A DNA stretch of 64,000 nucleotides, taken from Polytrichum commune (Eukaryota > Streptophyta > Polytrichopsida > Polytrichales > Polytrichaceae). Under the pieces are notes generated by a model. That model did not search any database, was not told the origin of the DNA, and saw only the letters and a program-made list of their open reading frames with translations. Position numbers and translations under genes: made by a program. Of this stretch, positions 36,065-49,069 are shown in pieces (position 1 is the stretch's first letter; the number at the start of each line of letters is the position of its first letter). The DNA lies in contig OX485804.1 in assembly GCA_950295325.1 (NCBI GenBank), positions 58,094,001-58,158,000 on the forward strand, in the 5' to 3' direction.

Positions 36065-36956
36065 TGCCCTTGCCTTCTTCAGAGCCCGGCTACTCGCTTC
36101 TTCGTCTATATATGAATCACTATTTTCTTCCTCGCATGATTTATGTTAAGTTGTTGTGGATGGAAGCCATATTGTTCTTTGATGTGCCGTCATTTCGGAG
36201 ACGACGGCTCCGTGATAATTAATAGTAGGTGTTCGATAGAGTTAGGTTTATGCGCAACTGATAACTTCGTGGGGTTTTGATTGACGGGGCATGGTGGCAG
36301 TGCTTCTTTTCATTGTGGTTGCCAAAATGAGGTTGCTGTTAGAGTTCCACTAACTTAGTTTGTTTTACGGAGTCTCGGATTCTTGGCATGTGGGAGCTCT
36401 TGGACAATTTCTGGACTTCAAAAAGGTTTGGAGCAGGGCTTGGAGTCGGACTCTCAAGTCACGAAGGCGAAGTTGAAAGCTTGGCAGCAATTTCTTGTTT
36501 TGAAAGAAAATAATCGTTTCTACAAGAGCAGGATACGACAGTGGAATATGTGTACATTTCATTGATGATTTTTAATGGGAGTTTACCAATCTTTGCAGAC
36601 AGAGCTGAGCCGTTACCTTCAGTTGGACCGAGTGTTTTCTGTCGCAGTTCTCTGCTCCTGTCTCCGACATGACTCTTAGCTTCATTTGCTTAGTTTTAGG
36701 TAGGTGCGAAATTAGAGGAGCTCTTCTAGAGCTTTTGGTGCAGTCTGTGAGGAAATAGGTAAAAAGTTTATATTGTCTTTCCGTATTTTCAAATAAGAGT
36801 GAGAACTGGATCCAAGGAAAGAGGGAGTGCCAACCCTCTGCAATTATACAGAAGCAGATTCGCGGAGTTTGAATTGATCTAGAGCCAAAAGGATAAGTTC
36901 AATTCTTAACAGTTGGTAAATACTCTAACGAGCTGCTTCTGAAATAATTCGATGCG

Positions 36957-38922
36957 ATGTCGTTACGATCTTCCCTTTCTCCAAATTGGGACCCGGAGAG
37001 GCTTGGCAACAAGAGGGACCGCGTTTCTGACCACCGCAGGGATCAAAGTCCACATCCTGTTCTTGATGATCGAGACCAAGACTGTCTGAAGGATGAAAGA
37101 GATCGTATTTATGAAGCACATAAAGTAGTTGACAGGGATGACCAAAAGAGATTAAGGTAAGTGAAAGGAAGAAGGATGCTAGAGAGGGGGCCGAAGTTTT
37201 GACAGGTCATTGAGGATTGAAGTTGGTGAAATGGAAGATGATTGGGAGCCAGGTGAGATCACTAACTCATGTCAAACAGATCACGTTGTTTCATACCATT
37301 ACCATCATGGGTTACATAAGAACTCTGCAAGGCAATCATCACCTGCAGCAGCATCAGCTAGAAGTAGTAGTTCCTCAAGAAGAAAGAGAAAATTCAAGCC
37401 GATTGTCTGGGACTTGGAGGAATCAAAAGTTGGAACAAGAGTAACTTCTCCATCCCATGGAGCTGCTCCGATTGATAATGATGGGCAGAGCTCTCCTATA
37501 GTGGTTCAGGATTTTAGAGAAAGAGATGACCTAAGTCATGTGAATTTGCACAAGCAGGATGTGAATACAGTTCGAGCGACCCCAGATGGGTTTGAGCCTG
37601 GACAAGTTTTGAAGAATTTGACGGGTTTGGACATACATGACGATCATAGCACCCCAGCTCCTCCTACAATTACTCGGTCAAGGTGGGCAGAGGATACTAA
37701 CGCTCCAGAGTCCAACCAGTCATCTCCTTCACTGGGAGGGTCGAAATCTCGATTCCAGAGGTCCAGAAATAGCCCTGATACTAAGGATCATAGCAGAGCA
37801 ACAAGCTCTTCACCTGTGAACAATAATGGCACATGGAAAGGTAATTCAGAGGGAAAATGTGAGCATGGGGATTTTCGACATCCGGAGCTCGATTCAAGGG
37901 ATTTGATCCACGAAGCAAACATTTATCCTACCTCAGCAAATCAGCAGCAACATCGTGCAATTGACATGCTCAAAGGGTGTAGATCCGTAGATGAGTATGA
38001 GAAATTGAATAAAATCAATGAGGGAACTTACGGTGTTGTGTACCGGGCGAGGGACAAAAAAACAGGGGAGGTTGTGGCTTTGAAGCAGGTGAAGATGGAG
38101 AAAGAGAAGGATGGGTTTCCAATGACATCATTGCGGGAAATCAATGTCTTATTATCATTACATCATCCCTCAGTCGTGGATGTCAAAGAAGTTGTTGTGG
38201 GCAATATGCTTGACAAGATTTTCATGGTCATGGAATACATGGAACATGATTTGAAGTGCTTTATGAAAAGCATGAAGCAACCGTTCAGCCAAAGCGAGGT
38301 AAAGTGTCTTATGTTGCAGCTCTTTGATGGGATCAAGTATTTGCATGACAACTGGGTTCTTCACAGGGACTTGAAAACATCAAACCTCCTCCTCAACAAC
38401 CGTGGGGAGCTAAAGATTTGTGACTATGGGTTGGCTCGTCAATATGGGGAACCATTGAAGGAGTATACCCTTGAAGTCGTGACACTTTGGTATAGAGCAC
38501 CAGAGCTCCTGCTTGGAGCAAAAAAATATTCCACGCCTATAGACATGTGGTCTTTGGGTTGCATCATGGCAGAGTTTCTTGCTAAAGAGCCATTATTCCC
38601 TGGAAAATCAGACATCGATGAGATTGACAAAATTTTCAAGACTTTGGGTACACCAAATGAGAAGATTTGGCCTGATTTTGTGAAGTTACCAGGTGTACGA
38701 TGGAATTTTACCAAGCAGCCATTCAATAGATTAAGGGAGAAGTTCCCTGCTACGGCATTTGCTGGAAGGCCTACCCTGTCTGAGAAAGGGTATGATCTGC
38801 TGAACAGGCTTCTTACGTATGACCCATCAAAACGCATTACTGCAGATGAGGCTTTGAATCATGAATGGTTCCAGGAGGTTCCGTTGCCGAAACCCAAAGA
38901 ATTCATGCCCACTTTCCATTGA
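36957..38922 (+). CDS. CDKG: CDKG/CDK11-type (PITSLRE-like) cyclin-dependent kinase, shortened paralogue
   Basis: Ser/Thr kinase of the CDK11/CDKG group, which works with cyclin L in splicing and transcription. The proposed product joins 36957-37156 to 37206-38922 across a 49-nt GTAAGT...ACAG gap, giving 638 aa; otherwise translation could start at 37231. Seen: start MSLRSSLSP, matching MPLPSSSHP of the paralogue; [25 protein letters not shown]; glycine loop EGTYGVV (~339-345); PMTSLRE cyclin helix; HRDLKTSN (453-460); D473-Y-G in place of DFG; T-loop [15 protein letters not shown]; end at KEFMPTFH. Compared with the copy at 49070 it lacks the Arg/Glu repeat region, most of the Ser-rich linker and the ~50-residue C-terminal tail. 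It keeps a full kinase frame, so it may be active. The 5' structure is uncertain, and it could be a decaying duplicate. Confidence 0.82.
37157..37205 (+). other. 49-nt intron or frame-disrupting remnant in CDKG copy 1
   Basis: GTAAGTG...TTGACAG has intron-like ends and its removal restores the reading frame (R-S-L-R-I-E), but 49 nt is shorter than normal plant introns. One frame through it reads [11 protein letters not shown], like the Arg/Glu repeats of the paralogue. It may therefore be ancestral coding sequence now out of frame. Confidence 0.5.
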
Positions 38923-38989
38923 AACTATCACATTCAGTTGTCCACACCTTCTCGGAACCCATACTATCAGGGGAGCACATGAATTACCT

Positions 38990-41900
38990 AGTGCTCTAGT
39001 TTTGTAGCAAAATTAGCATTGTGAACTCATTAATCTTTAAACATGCTTGAAAAAATAAAAGAAATTGCAGTTCACAAAAATTATCAGCAATTTGAAGAAT
39101 ATTGAAAAGAATGAATAATTTGAGTTACAGTCTGGCCTTGTCAAGTGCGGTGAGAGCCTTTTCCTGATTGTTGCAGGCTTTTCAACATGTTACACATGGA
39201 AATGTCAAAAATACGAGATTTTGCTCCATAAAGTTACATTTTCTAGGTGCGATAATTACAGTGCACCTCTTTGATGGATTTGCAAATGGTGGAAGTTGTT
39301 TAAAGTACAACTAACCTTACAAGAATTTTTAAATCTTCACTTCCCAATAGATTCAACACATGGATTCAACACATAGTTTCTACTCTCATTATATACCTTC
39401 ATGGTCACCTGACAGATTCTGGAGCATTCTCATGTGACAATTATGCAATTCAGGAGCCACACCATTTGTCAAATTTCCTTCTAAATTATGTTCATCTTCA
39501 AATGCTGGACTGAACTAGACACCCACATGGAGTCATCTCTTGAAGTTGACAGATCAATTTAGAATGTATTTTGATGCAAAAAATAGAAGCTTGAGCATAG
39601 TTTTCTCAAGCACACACCTTGACCACCTTATAATTTTGTTACTTATAACATTTCTGATTCTCTCCTGAGTGCAGTGTGTAAGCATGACTCTTGAGCACTT
39701 GATGACTCCTTGAAGCTAGGAGAACAACCTCTTGCAAGGGGCAACTTGCGGCGTCACAAATCCAGTTTAAGATATTGGACAGCATACAAATTTGGGTTTC
39801 TCTATGGATTGGTCAAGGTTGCCCAACACTTTTTTGGGGTTATATATTCATCCAACAAACTTCATTTTTGAACTACTTACTACATGCTCAACAATTATCA
39901 CTTCTAATCTTTTACGGCTTGTCATCCACTCTCCTCTTGTAGGTTACCTAATCCTTAACTGATTGATTACTTGAATGTACAAAGATCGTGTACTCTTCTT
40001 GATGATTCTATGTTAATACGCATTAATTTTAGTTTGAAAATTGATCGCTCATCCAAGAGCATGAAGGTTATCACAATTCGTTATGGTTTTACATCTATGG
40101 AGGTGCAAAATTATATATATTTCTCATATTGTGTCCAAGAGTTGATTAGTTATGATTGATTACCACTTTGTGTAAGTGGATGATTGTTGCTCGTGCAGCT
40201 TGTCATCCACTCTCCTCTCATGGATGATCTAGTCCATAACTTTCAAATTCATTAACTTACTTAAACTTTCTTTTGAAGCATCTATTTGCTTTGACCAACA
40301 CGTCAAATATATTTAATATATTGGAAATGAAAATATTTGTTTTATCATTGCGAACTATGGTGACATGTTTTAGAACTTGAAATTACATATTTGTGAAATC
40401 TCACTTTGCATGACAAAGAGTCACAAGTGTCACACATCATGATTTAAAATTCATTGCAACCATGCTAAGGGTACGTGTGGTAACTATGAAGTATGGTGTA
40501 CATGTATGGAACACGTGTGGTGGTTGCATGTGTAATTGTATCATGAAGTATGTTGTATTGCATTGCTGTTAGTGTCATTGTTTTTTAGGGGCCGCTAATG
40601 ATTTGAACTAACAAGAAATTACTAAAGTGTGCAGTACACAATATAGGCTTGTGATCCAAGAAAGAAAAAATGATGCACTTGAAAAAAATAAAAAATTTCT
40701 CCCTTATAGCTAATGGAGAAAAAGAACATTTAATTTGGGCCCTTAATATCAAACTACACATATAAGTGTGTGGCCATGCTCAAAAAAATAAGAAATCATC
40801 TTTCAAAAATTTTAAGGGTCATCACAACATGAAAGTTGTAGCCTTCATTGATTTAGCTCACACAATATATGCACTTGTAAAAACAAACCCACAATCAATC
40901 AATCATATCTTTTCTTTGACCTGAAAAAAGATTGAGAGTTTTGCACCTTGATTTATAGTAGGGTTGTAGAATCTTCTCTGTGAATTGTAGACCGATCTCT
41001 AAGGTTGACTAGAGGTTGCTTGAAATGTGAAGTGGAAACCAACACATCCACATTGTTTTTAATTTTGACTTGCTATCTTGTCAATTATGTTCATCTTGTA
41101 GTGTTATAGTTTATCAAGTTTATGGAAAAGCCTCTTCATTGTCAAGTTTGAATTGCCTAGTCATCTTGGTACACACACTTTCTCTCATATTTGCACCAAA
41201 ACAATAGTCATTTCCTTACTTTTTTAACCTACTTATTGTATGTCCTCTTTAAATCAAAGGAGTATGTATCATGCTTAGGGATTTTTTGCACGTGTTAATT
41301 GTTTAATCTTCAACAACTTCAAAACAGTGGGGATGCTAGGTTTTTTGTTTGTTGATTTAGTAACACACTTCAACATCACAATCTCTATGCTCTCAATGGG
41401 GTCAATTTCATGCAAGTCCGGGATATCGTACTCTTCTTCTTCTTCTTTGGGTCTTCTGTCATTGTAGGTGACTTGAATAAGATTTATGCATGATAGTTGA
41501 AAGTCATGATTGAATGCTCTTTGTAGACTTGTTTTAGTCCACTACATTTCACAATATCCTACAAGTTGTTGATATGTATCCAAACACTAAATAGCCAACC
41601 ATGAAGTTTTTTTATGTTTTGTGTTTTGTTTTGTTTTGTTTTTTTGTTTCTTTTTTGTTTTGGTTTTGAAGTTTACAAGTCCAAGGTCAACCTTTACAAC
41701 TTCTAGACAACCAAGTTTTGTTCCAATCACTATGGTAATCCACTTATTGAATTCTCTTTTGAAAACATCCTTTTAGTGGCCTTTATAATATCACATCAAC
41801 TAGTTTCAATTTAGATGTGCAATTTGCAAGGACGTAAAGAAATAAAAATCCACGGATTAAACTTCACCATCTCTTGTATATCTGTACTTAAATGGACGCT

Positions 41901-44286
41901 CCAACAATCTATTAACCATATGAGCTTTCAATCTAACGGTAGATCTATAGATTTGCACAGAGAGAGAGAGAGAGAGAGAGAGCTGACTAATCTTGTCATG
42001 ATTAAACTCTAGTCATAATAGGTTATGTCACCTTTATGGTAGAGTCATGTTAGGTAGTATAACTGACAACATACATCCCTGGTTCATCAGGGTCTTGATA
42101 ATCAAGTAGTATGGGGTAACAATTCTTCTGTAAGTAAAAAATGGTCTGGTCATGAATAATATAAGCAGGTAAATTACTTCTTGGTGTAGACCACTAATTT
42201 AGCAACACCACAGATTCCGTATAATATTTTAGATTATACGTACTCGGTTAGTAAAATTGTTTTAGAACGGCATAGTTTCCAAGCAGTCAGTATTATCTTA
42301 TCATCCTGTCTTTCCTGTATCTGTGGAGTAGAATGAAATGAAGCCCTTCATTGTTCATTTCACTACAAAAGAATACAGGTGATGGTTATCCCATGAAAAA
42401 CTTTTCGGGATACTTTACTGTGGCCATTACCTTAGACGGTCACCGATATTTCATCCGGTTATGAACCTTTATATTATCAGAGTACATTTCTGAGTCCATA
42501 TTATTCTGATATGATCATCGAATCATAGGACAGAGATGTATCACCTCCGGGTTCTATTCCCAAGTGTCAGATTATCTCTCATTTGGTTAGTGAAAGATAA
42601 CAAGTATGTGAGTATGCTAACTTAAACAGCAACAATCACACTCGCTCTTTATGATTGTGCTAAAAGACCCTCGTGTATTCAGATCTTGGAAAGATTCCTT
42701 CCCCAAGAATATTTCTGTATCCATTAGAACTCAACTGTTGGCTAAAAAGTAATAAGTAGTGGAAAATGACTTCTCAACGGATGTTCAAGCCAGTTTACAA
42801 ATAATTAGCATGTAACTGGCTACTAGTGTTATTTTAGAACACCAGGTGACATAATATATGTGGTATCTGGTCCAAGAATGCAACTAGTTCAGATCCTCAT
42901 ATATAAATCCGTATACAGATAATTTCTTGTCAACATCCACTTATAACCATTTCCCGAATAGGCACCGAGATAATTCTAGGTTATGGGTATTCGCCACAGA
43001 ATTGTAAACTGTTTGTGACCAGATTCTCAAACTACCTTAGAGATATCACATTTCAAGTGAGGGTGAGTTCTGGGTCTGGTAGAGCAAATACGGTAATTCA
43101 TTCTTTATAGTTCAAATATCAGAAAGAACCATAATGAGTTACCCTCTCTTTACATTCCCCTTTATTCAGACTCAGTGTTTTCTGAACACTTCTCAATCTG
43201 GTGACATCAGCATGTAAAGGTAGTAAGTCCTCATACATGCCGTATTACTGTTTTATTGAAACATCGTTTCCCTTCCTGTTTACTGGGGTACCATATAGAC
43301 AGAACATAGTGACGATTACTGAGTTAACTGCAACATCGTCACTGGGCAGTCCATGTAAGAATCACGGTGCATTCTGTTTAAGCAGAAAGGTTCAATAGAC
43401 TAACAGGGTAGTGCCTAAGAATTCACATATTGTTCATATATCCTGGTTATAGAATCATAAACAGGAATACAGCAGCATGTAGAGCGAAAAAATATTTTTC
43501 AAAAAGAAAGAAAGACTCAAGTTCACTATTCCAGATTTCAAAGAGAAATTGCTTGGAAAGATGTGATGAGTGGACGATTTCTTCGGAAGGTGCACAGCCT
43601 TGTAGAAGAGGTCCTCACCTGTGCCCATGCTCCCCAACATTACCAAACAATAAGTTAGTAGAGCGTACATCAGGTGTAGGCGGACCTTCTTACTTGTTAT
43701 CGATGTCAACAAGGCAATACCCCTTTCTTGGAAATAGGTATAATTCATCATACTCTACATATTTAGATGCATTGATTGAAAAAGAACTAAGATCATGCAA
43801 TCTTGAATCAAGAATTGGTTGAATTCACTTAGATAACTGCCGGTCCCATGTAGTCGCATTTTTCTTTCCATTGTAATCTGTGCAATGAAGTCAAATCATG
43901 GATCTACACCTTGAATTCGTCCTGAGATGAGCTATTCTGTTTCATCTTGACGCTTCTGTGGGATCTTGAATATTGTGAATTGTAACTTTCAGAATCTGAC
44001 TACCCTGTACTGAAATCAGATTGCACTTGGTCTTCGTAGTGTCTATAGACTGAAACTTATGCGAAGACAGAACATCGAGGTAGCATCACTGGGTATTACT
44101 CAGTCTGTCCTGGTTGCTTACAGAGGTCTGCACATGCTGAGCCTCGGACTGGGAAATCTACAAGCACTGTCTACTACTGTACAGAAGTGAGTCCGTCAGG
44201 CGGGCTTCTGTATTTAGACGGCCAATATTTTTTGTTTCATTTCCGGGCAGCCCATAAGGGTTTTCATGGAGCCCGTTGGCCAAGAG

Positions 44287-44338
<52 letters not shown>

Positions 44339-44767
44339 CACCTTGATCATAGTTGCAAGCTCATATGTGAACCCAAAGCGGGTTTACCGAGCATGACTAT
44401 GAAATATGTGCTTCAACTTCCTATCGGAGGTGGTTTATGTAGTGGTAAATGACACGGGCACTATAGGTCCAATTGGATTATTTCCCAATGTTGTGTATGA
44501 CAATGGTGGATGTTACGAGGGCATGTAATCTTGGCTCATTGCAACATTTGTTGGGCTTGATTCCTAGGGGCGTCACTTGGGGGTTTGACTATCCGTTTAT
44601 TTGAGCTATTTGTGTCATGTTTGTGCAGATTTTCCAACAACTCCAATTAAAGTAAAATACAAATAACAATGATGGCCTAAAATCTCATATTGCAGAAAAT
44701 GAAGTAATGATGGGGTTCATGCAACATGATGTTGGGTGCATTCTTGGGATTTTGTTGTTGTAGTTGT
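38990..44767. other. Intergenic between the kinase copies, no gene recognised
   Basis: Contains a direct repeat with GCTTGTCATCCACTCTCCTC at ~39918 and ~40198, an (AG)n run at 41958-41981 and a (GA)n run at 44288-44336. The segment 42000-44150 has few homopolymers and no recognisable element. Open frames such as 43430-43822 resemble nothing known to me. Confidence 0.45.
44288..44336. repeat. (GA)n microsatellite
   Basis: About 24 consecutive GA dinucleotides on the plus strand. Confidence 0.92.
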
Positions 44768-46785
44768 TTAGGTGGAAAATATTGGTGGTTGATGGTTCTC
44801 CAGTTTTCGTTTGTTGAGCATGAGTAGTGTGAGGTGTTTGATAACTATCGGTGAATTTGTTGCATGCATGTGTATATGGGCATTAAAGGTATGTAGCATT
44901 TTCCGAACATATTGGTGATCTTGTTCGTGCATATGCCTCCTTGGATGCATGTTGTGAGGATAGTGAGTTTTACATACTATCCGGCCTCTTTTAGTGCGTC
45001 CACTAGGGGTTGGTATTTTAGTTTTTTTCCGTTGGGTGGTGGGGGTGGGATCACAATCTTGGTAGAATGTGATTTCAATGGATTTTAGGCTTGAGTTTTG
45101 GGTGGTGTAGGGTGTGGTTTTCTCTGGGGAGGTGGTGGTGATGACAAGAATGTCAAGTCTAAGTCTAGCAAAGCATTGGCATGGTCTTGTGGTGCACAGG
45201 CACATGTATAGCCATGGAGGGATTGTGTTTTCTGAGGGGTTTCCAAGGTGGGTATTGGCGTTCATTAGGAATGTGCCTTTTGTTGAGGAGTGGGAGAGGA
45301 ATGGTTTGTGCATTTGCCATACAACTTTGTTGTGTATGGTTGTTCGGATGTTATTGAGGGTGGTGTTCATGCACATGGAGAGTAGGTGGAGGCATGTGTC
45401 AATTTCTTGTAGTGGACAAAGGTTGCAGAGGGAGGAGGGGAATACGTTTGGGTGGTTGTACTAGGAGGAGGGTTGGCGGAGGTGGTTGTGAATTAGGTAG
45501 ATTGAGTTGAGGCTATCTGTGAAGATATATGAATGGGTGATGTTGTCTTTGGTGAGGTTGACCTTGGTGGGTGTGTCCAATGGGGTGGGAATTTGTGTAA
45601 GGGGTAAGTATGTTAGGTGTAATGCGGTTTCAAAGCAATATTTGAATCTTTTTAGCAAAGATGGGGATAATGGAGGGGCTCTTGATATGGTGTATAAAAA
45701 GGATTTTTATTATTTTGGGTTCAGTTGTGGCTAGATATGTTGGGGAACTTGTTGAGGGGTGGTATATGAACATCTGTGGGTCAAGGTGGGTGAGTACGTA
45801 CTTGGGTGTTTGGGTGGGGGTTGGTGAGGGGATGTCTTTTGTTGTACCAATCTTTATGTGATAGGATGAGTATGGTAAGGGCCTCAGGGTGTGTGTGTGC
45901 CACCATTCTAGGCCCAATGTAGTGCTTTGACTATAGTTTGAGAGTTTGGTGTGGAAGGAGTGGTAGTTGTGGAGTTTGAGGGGGCATGTGAGTGGGCTAG
46001 AGTAGTATGAATGGGTGAGTGAGAATGAGCCAATGAGGAATGCTTGTATGGAAGAGGGTATAGTGTTGTTAGCCAATGTTTGTTTGAGTATTGTAGGGTT
46101 GGTAGAGATTTTTTTTTTTTTTTTTTTTTTTTGGGGGGGGGGGGGGTAGGTCAGATGTGTATCTTTGAGTAAGACATGTTACTTCAATTAGGAAATCTTG
46201 GGGTGGACGGTCAAGTGTAGGGTGAGTGAGGAGTTGTAGTGTTGTTTGTATTGGTTCCGGAGCCACTGGATGCGTGTGGTGGAGTGTTTATGGTGGGTGG
46301 AGCTTGTGGATGTGTGGAGATGTGCTATGGGGGAGGAGATTTGGAGGGTGGGTGTTGTGGTTTTTATATCCGTGTCGAGGTTGCATTTTGTCATGTTTAA
46401 GAAGATGTGTGAGATATGGATTGGTTTTTTCAACATATCGGGTGTCTTTGATTTGGGGTTGTTGGTAGTGTTTGTGATTTATTTTGTGCAGGTGGTTGTG
46501 TGCGGTTTAGGTGTAGTGTAGGGTGAGGAGGTGGGTGTTATGGGCTGGGTTGCAGTCTTCATGGGTTCCAAAGAGGTTTTCTTCAAGTTTCCATGTATTT
46601 GCCGAGTTCGGGTAGTTTTTCCAATGACATAGGTACATATGTTTTGATTTGGTGGCTCTATTGGAATTTGGTTTGTAGTCTATGCGAACGCCATGAATGA
46701 TTTCTATGATATATACTTGGGAGACATGGTCCTCAAGTTGGGGGGTGTTGAGGGAGAAGTGTGAAGAGGGGTTTGTCGGTGGCAT
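44768..46785 (-). pseudogene. Degenerate retroelement with chromodomain, RNase H and CCHC remnants
   Basis: Minus-strand fragments, in order: a chromodomain-like segment at 46507-46785 (VYIIEIIHG..MYLCHWKNYPNSANTWKLEENLFG), uninterpretable His/Thr/Pro-rich stretches, an RNase H-like block near 45500-45550 (YIFTDSLNSIYLI), then C-x2-C-x8-H-x5-C at ~45380-45420 (SLCNLCPLQEIDTCLHLLSM), and a long tail frame to 44768. RNase H followed by such a Cys/His motif is typical of non-LTR (LINE) ORF2 proteins. Only ~25 residues separate the two, so an internal deletion is likely. Many stops and frameshifts are present. A T24-G14 run at 46109-46146 interrupts it. The plus strand is strongly G+T rich throughout. 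Confidence 0.6.
46109..46146. repeat. Homopolymer T24 followed by G14
   Basis: A run of T then a run of G inside the degenerate retroelement. Exact lengths in such runs are prone to sequencing error. Confidence 0.85.
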
Positions 46786-48500
46786 ATTAATGTGGGGTGG
46801 CTAGAGAGTTGCCAGGGTTGTGTTTGGCGGTGGGGGTTGGGGGGTTGGGCTAGGGTTGCTTTGATATTGGGGGATGAGGGTGAGGTTATTGCGTTTATAG
46901 AGGCATGGAGGTGTGCAACATGTATTGCATTTGTGATGTGAATATGACATCAATATGTTATCTATGAATTGTTTCGAAGTTTAATTGTTAATACAACCAT
47001 CGTGACTTGCTTCTGATCATCCATTCCCAAAACTTGTATGTGTTTTGCACCCTTAGCCTCCCATGTTCTTTCATTAATGGCTGGAACAACATGTAGTCTG
47101 GTTTGATATGTGTTTTCCTTAGTGTTCCCAGTTAAATGACAACTTTTAAGTTGTAGTAGTGGATTTTTCTATACGAGCAACTGAGATGTATGCATAGGAA
47201 TAAATGTGTCCATCGTAATATCACTTGAAATTTTATGGACAACCATACATCCACAAGAAGTTGAGGTTATTTATGTCTAATTATACCTTTAATGATAGGT
47301 TGTGCTAATGGAGCATTCAAAGACTGCCCTTTTGCACGCATCTGTTTGAGGACCTCATTTATCTTATATTGGAGTTGTGGATGTTTCTTCATAATAGTTA
47401 AGTGTTTATTTTCTAGCAAGGACACAACTCTTCAAGCAATGGTTTCTCAAACAAAATCTTTATGAACTCCTTGTGGTGTAAAGCACTTAGCCAAGGATCC
47501 ATGAATTTTTTTTTATCATATGGGCTATAAATGTGTCAAGGGGCCCTATGGTATGCACTCAAGTAATTGAGAGCAACTGAAAGGCTTCAAAGTCATATGA
47601 CTATAGCATAGATCAATGACCACAAATTTGTATCAAACCAATTTGTATATGTGTCCCTCTTGAGTTTCTTCGTTTTAGCCTTCAAATTGTCCCCATCATT
47701 TTTTCTCTTTGAGATTAGTGACAAACAAAACAACCTTGGTATCAATATGTGGACAACTAACAAATGTCTTTGATGTATCTTTGTGCTTATATTTCACAAC
47801 CTTTATGTGGATATCCTTGGCGATGGCCTCAACAACTCTCCAAAGTTGTAGATCGGATCAACAACTGTCATGCACCCGCTCAAATATTGTTGTCAACACC
47901 ATTTGTTTTGGAGCCATTTATCGCCATGTCACAATTTAATCACACCTATAATCTTGCACATGTAAACAACTCAAAGTTTGAAAGTATGTAGATGTATTGA
48001 AGTAAAGCTCATACATGTATTTTGGTAAACTAATTTAAACACAAAATAATTGAATCGTTGGTCACATGAAGTAAAATGATTCAAATACAAGTACTTAGAA
48101 GTGAATCTACTAGAATGAAAGCTTCAAATTATTAGACTACCAACCTCCAAGTTGCAAAGCCAAGATGAAGAAGACGCTACTTATTCCATCGATGACTTAT
48201 ATGCTATAAATATTCCATAAACGTTCATAGCTGTCATAAGCCAACAATCATATTACAAATTAAAGCTCATAAAACTCATAAAGCATTGTCATTCCTCACA
48301 CCTACCACTCATAAAAGCGCCTAAACTCATTCTTCATGAAATTAAAGAAATCTTGAAATAAGACCATTGAAATTTCTACATATTTAGTCAGAGGATATAT
48401 GAAAATAAAAATTATTGATTTGCTATGTTGGACCTTACCAAGTGATACTATTTATTGTTTTCGGCACAATAGAATATCCAAGAATAATACGGAATCCTTA
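46786..48500. other. Intergenic, no gene recognised
   Basis: A minus-strand stretch at ~47695-47925 reads MAPKQMVLTTIFERVHDSC, a stop, then a Lys-rich frame. It may be a transposon relic but matches no family I can name. Confidence 0.4.
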
Positions 48501-48651
48501 CAATGAATCGTATATATACAGGTAGTATACGACATGACATAGGGCATACTATACACAGTATTGTACGCATACATTGTCCTTCCGTAGAGGTAAGTATTGG
48601 CCTGTCGCGTGGCATTGTGGAGTGTTTTTGGTCGACGGACGCCCGACTCCT

Positions 48652-48665
48652 CTTCGCAAACCCTA
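48652..48665 (+). promoter_or_regulatory. Telo-box-like leader motif of CDKG copy 2
   Basis: CTTCGCAAACCCTAG, sharing CTTCGCAAACCCTA with the leader of copy 1. A 5' UTR intron may run from GT at 48797 to the AG before 49058 (TTTGCAG), 12 bases upstream of the start codon. Confidence 0.45.
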
Positions 48666-49069
48666 GCCATGTCGGATCCTTCCTCCCTGCACCTTTCTCC
48701 TCTTGTTCCTGTGCGTTAGGTTGCTTGCGGACTCCTTCTCGGAGCCCGCCTTGCCTTGTAAATAATGCTAATGAGGTCCGACTCACATACTCTCAGGTGC
48801 ACCTTTTGATCTCTCTCTCGCAGGGCTCTGGAATGCTCACGTCTTTGTGCAACAGCAACGCCTCGGAGGTTGCTGGTGGTGGAAGAATCTGGTACCTAGG
48901 AGCGAGCAATTCTACAAGCCGGTGGAGCTTGACGGAGTTTCCCCACTGCTTCTGCGGCTGCAAGAATCGCGGTGTTCCGTATGTCGACTCCATTCTACCC
49001 TAGTGGTTGCGGCACTCTCTGCTTTTGTTGATAATTTGTCGCCAGTTTCTTTTGCAGGCGGAGGTTACA

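Noticed and set aside
46507-46785. Genuine chromodomain gene (HP1 or chromomethylase type)
   Set aside because: The segment is isolated, followed by stop codons and retroelement-like fragments on the same strand; no other domains of those genes are present.
48503-49003. 166-codon plus-strand frame upstream of CDKG copy 2
   Set aside because: It covers the presumed 5' leader and intron, has no recognisable domain, and ends in the region with splice signals.
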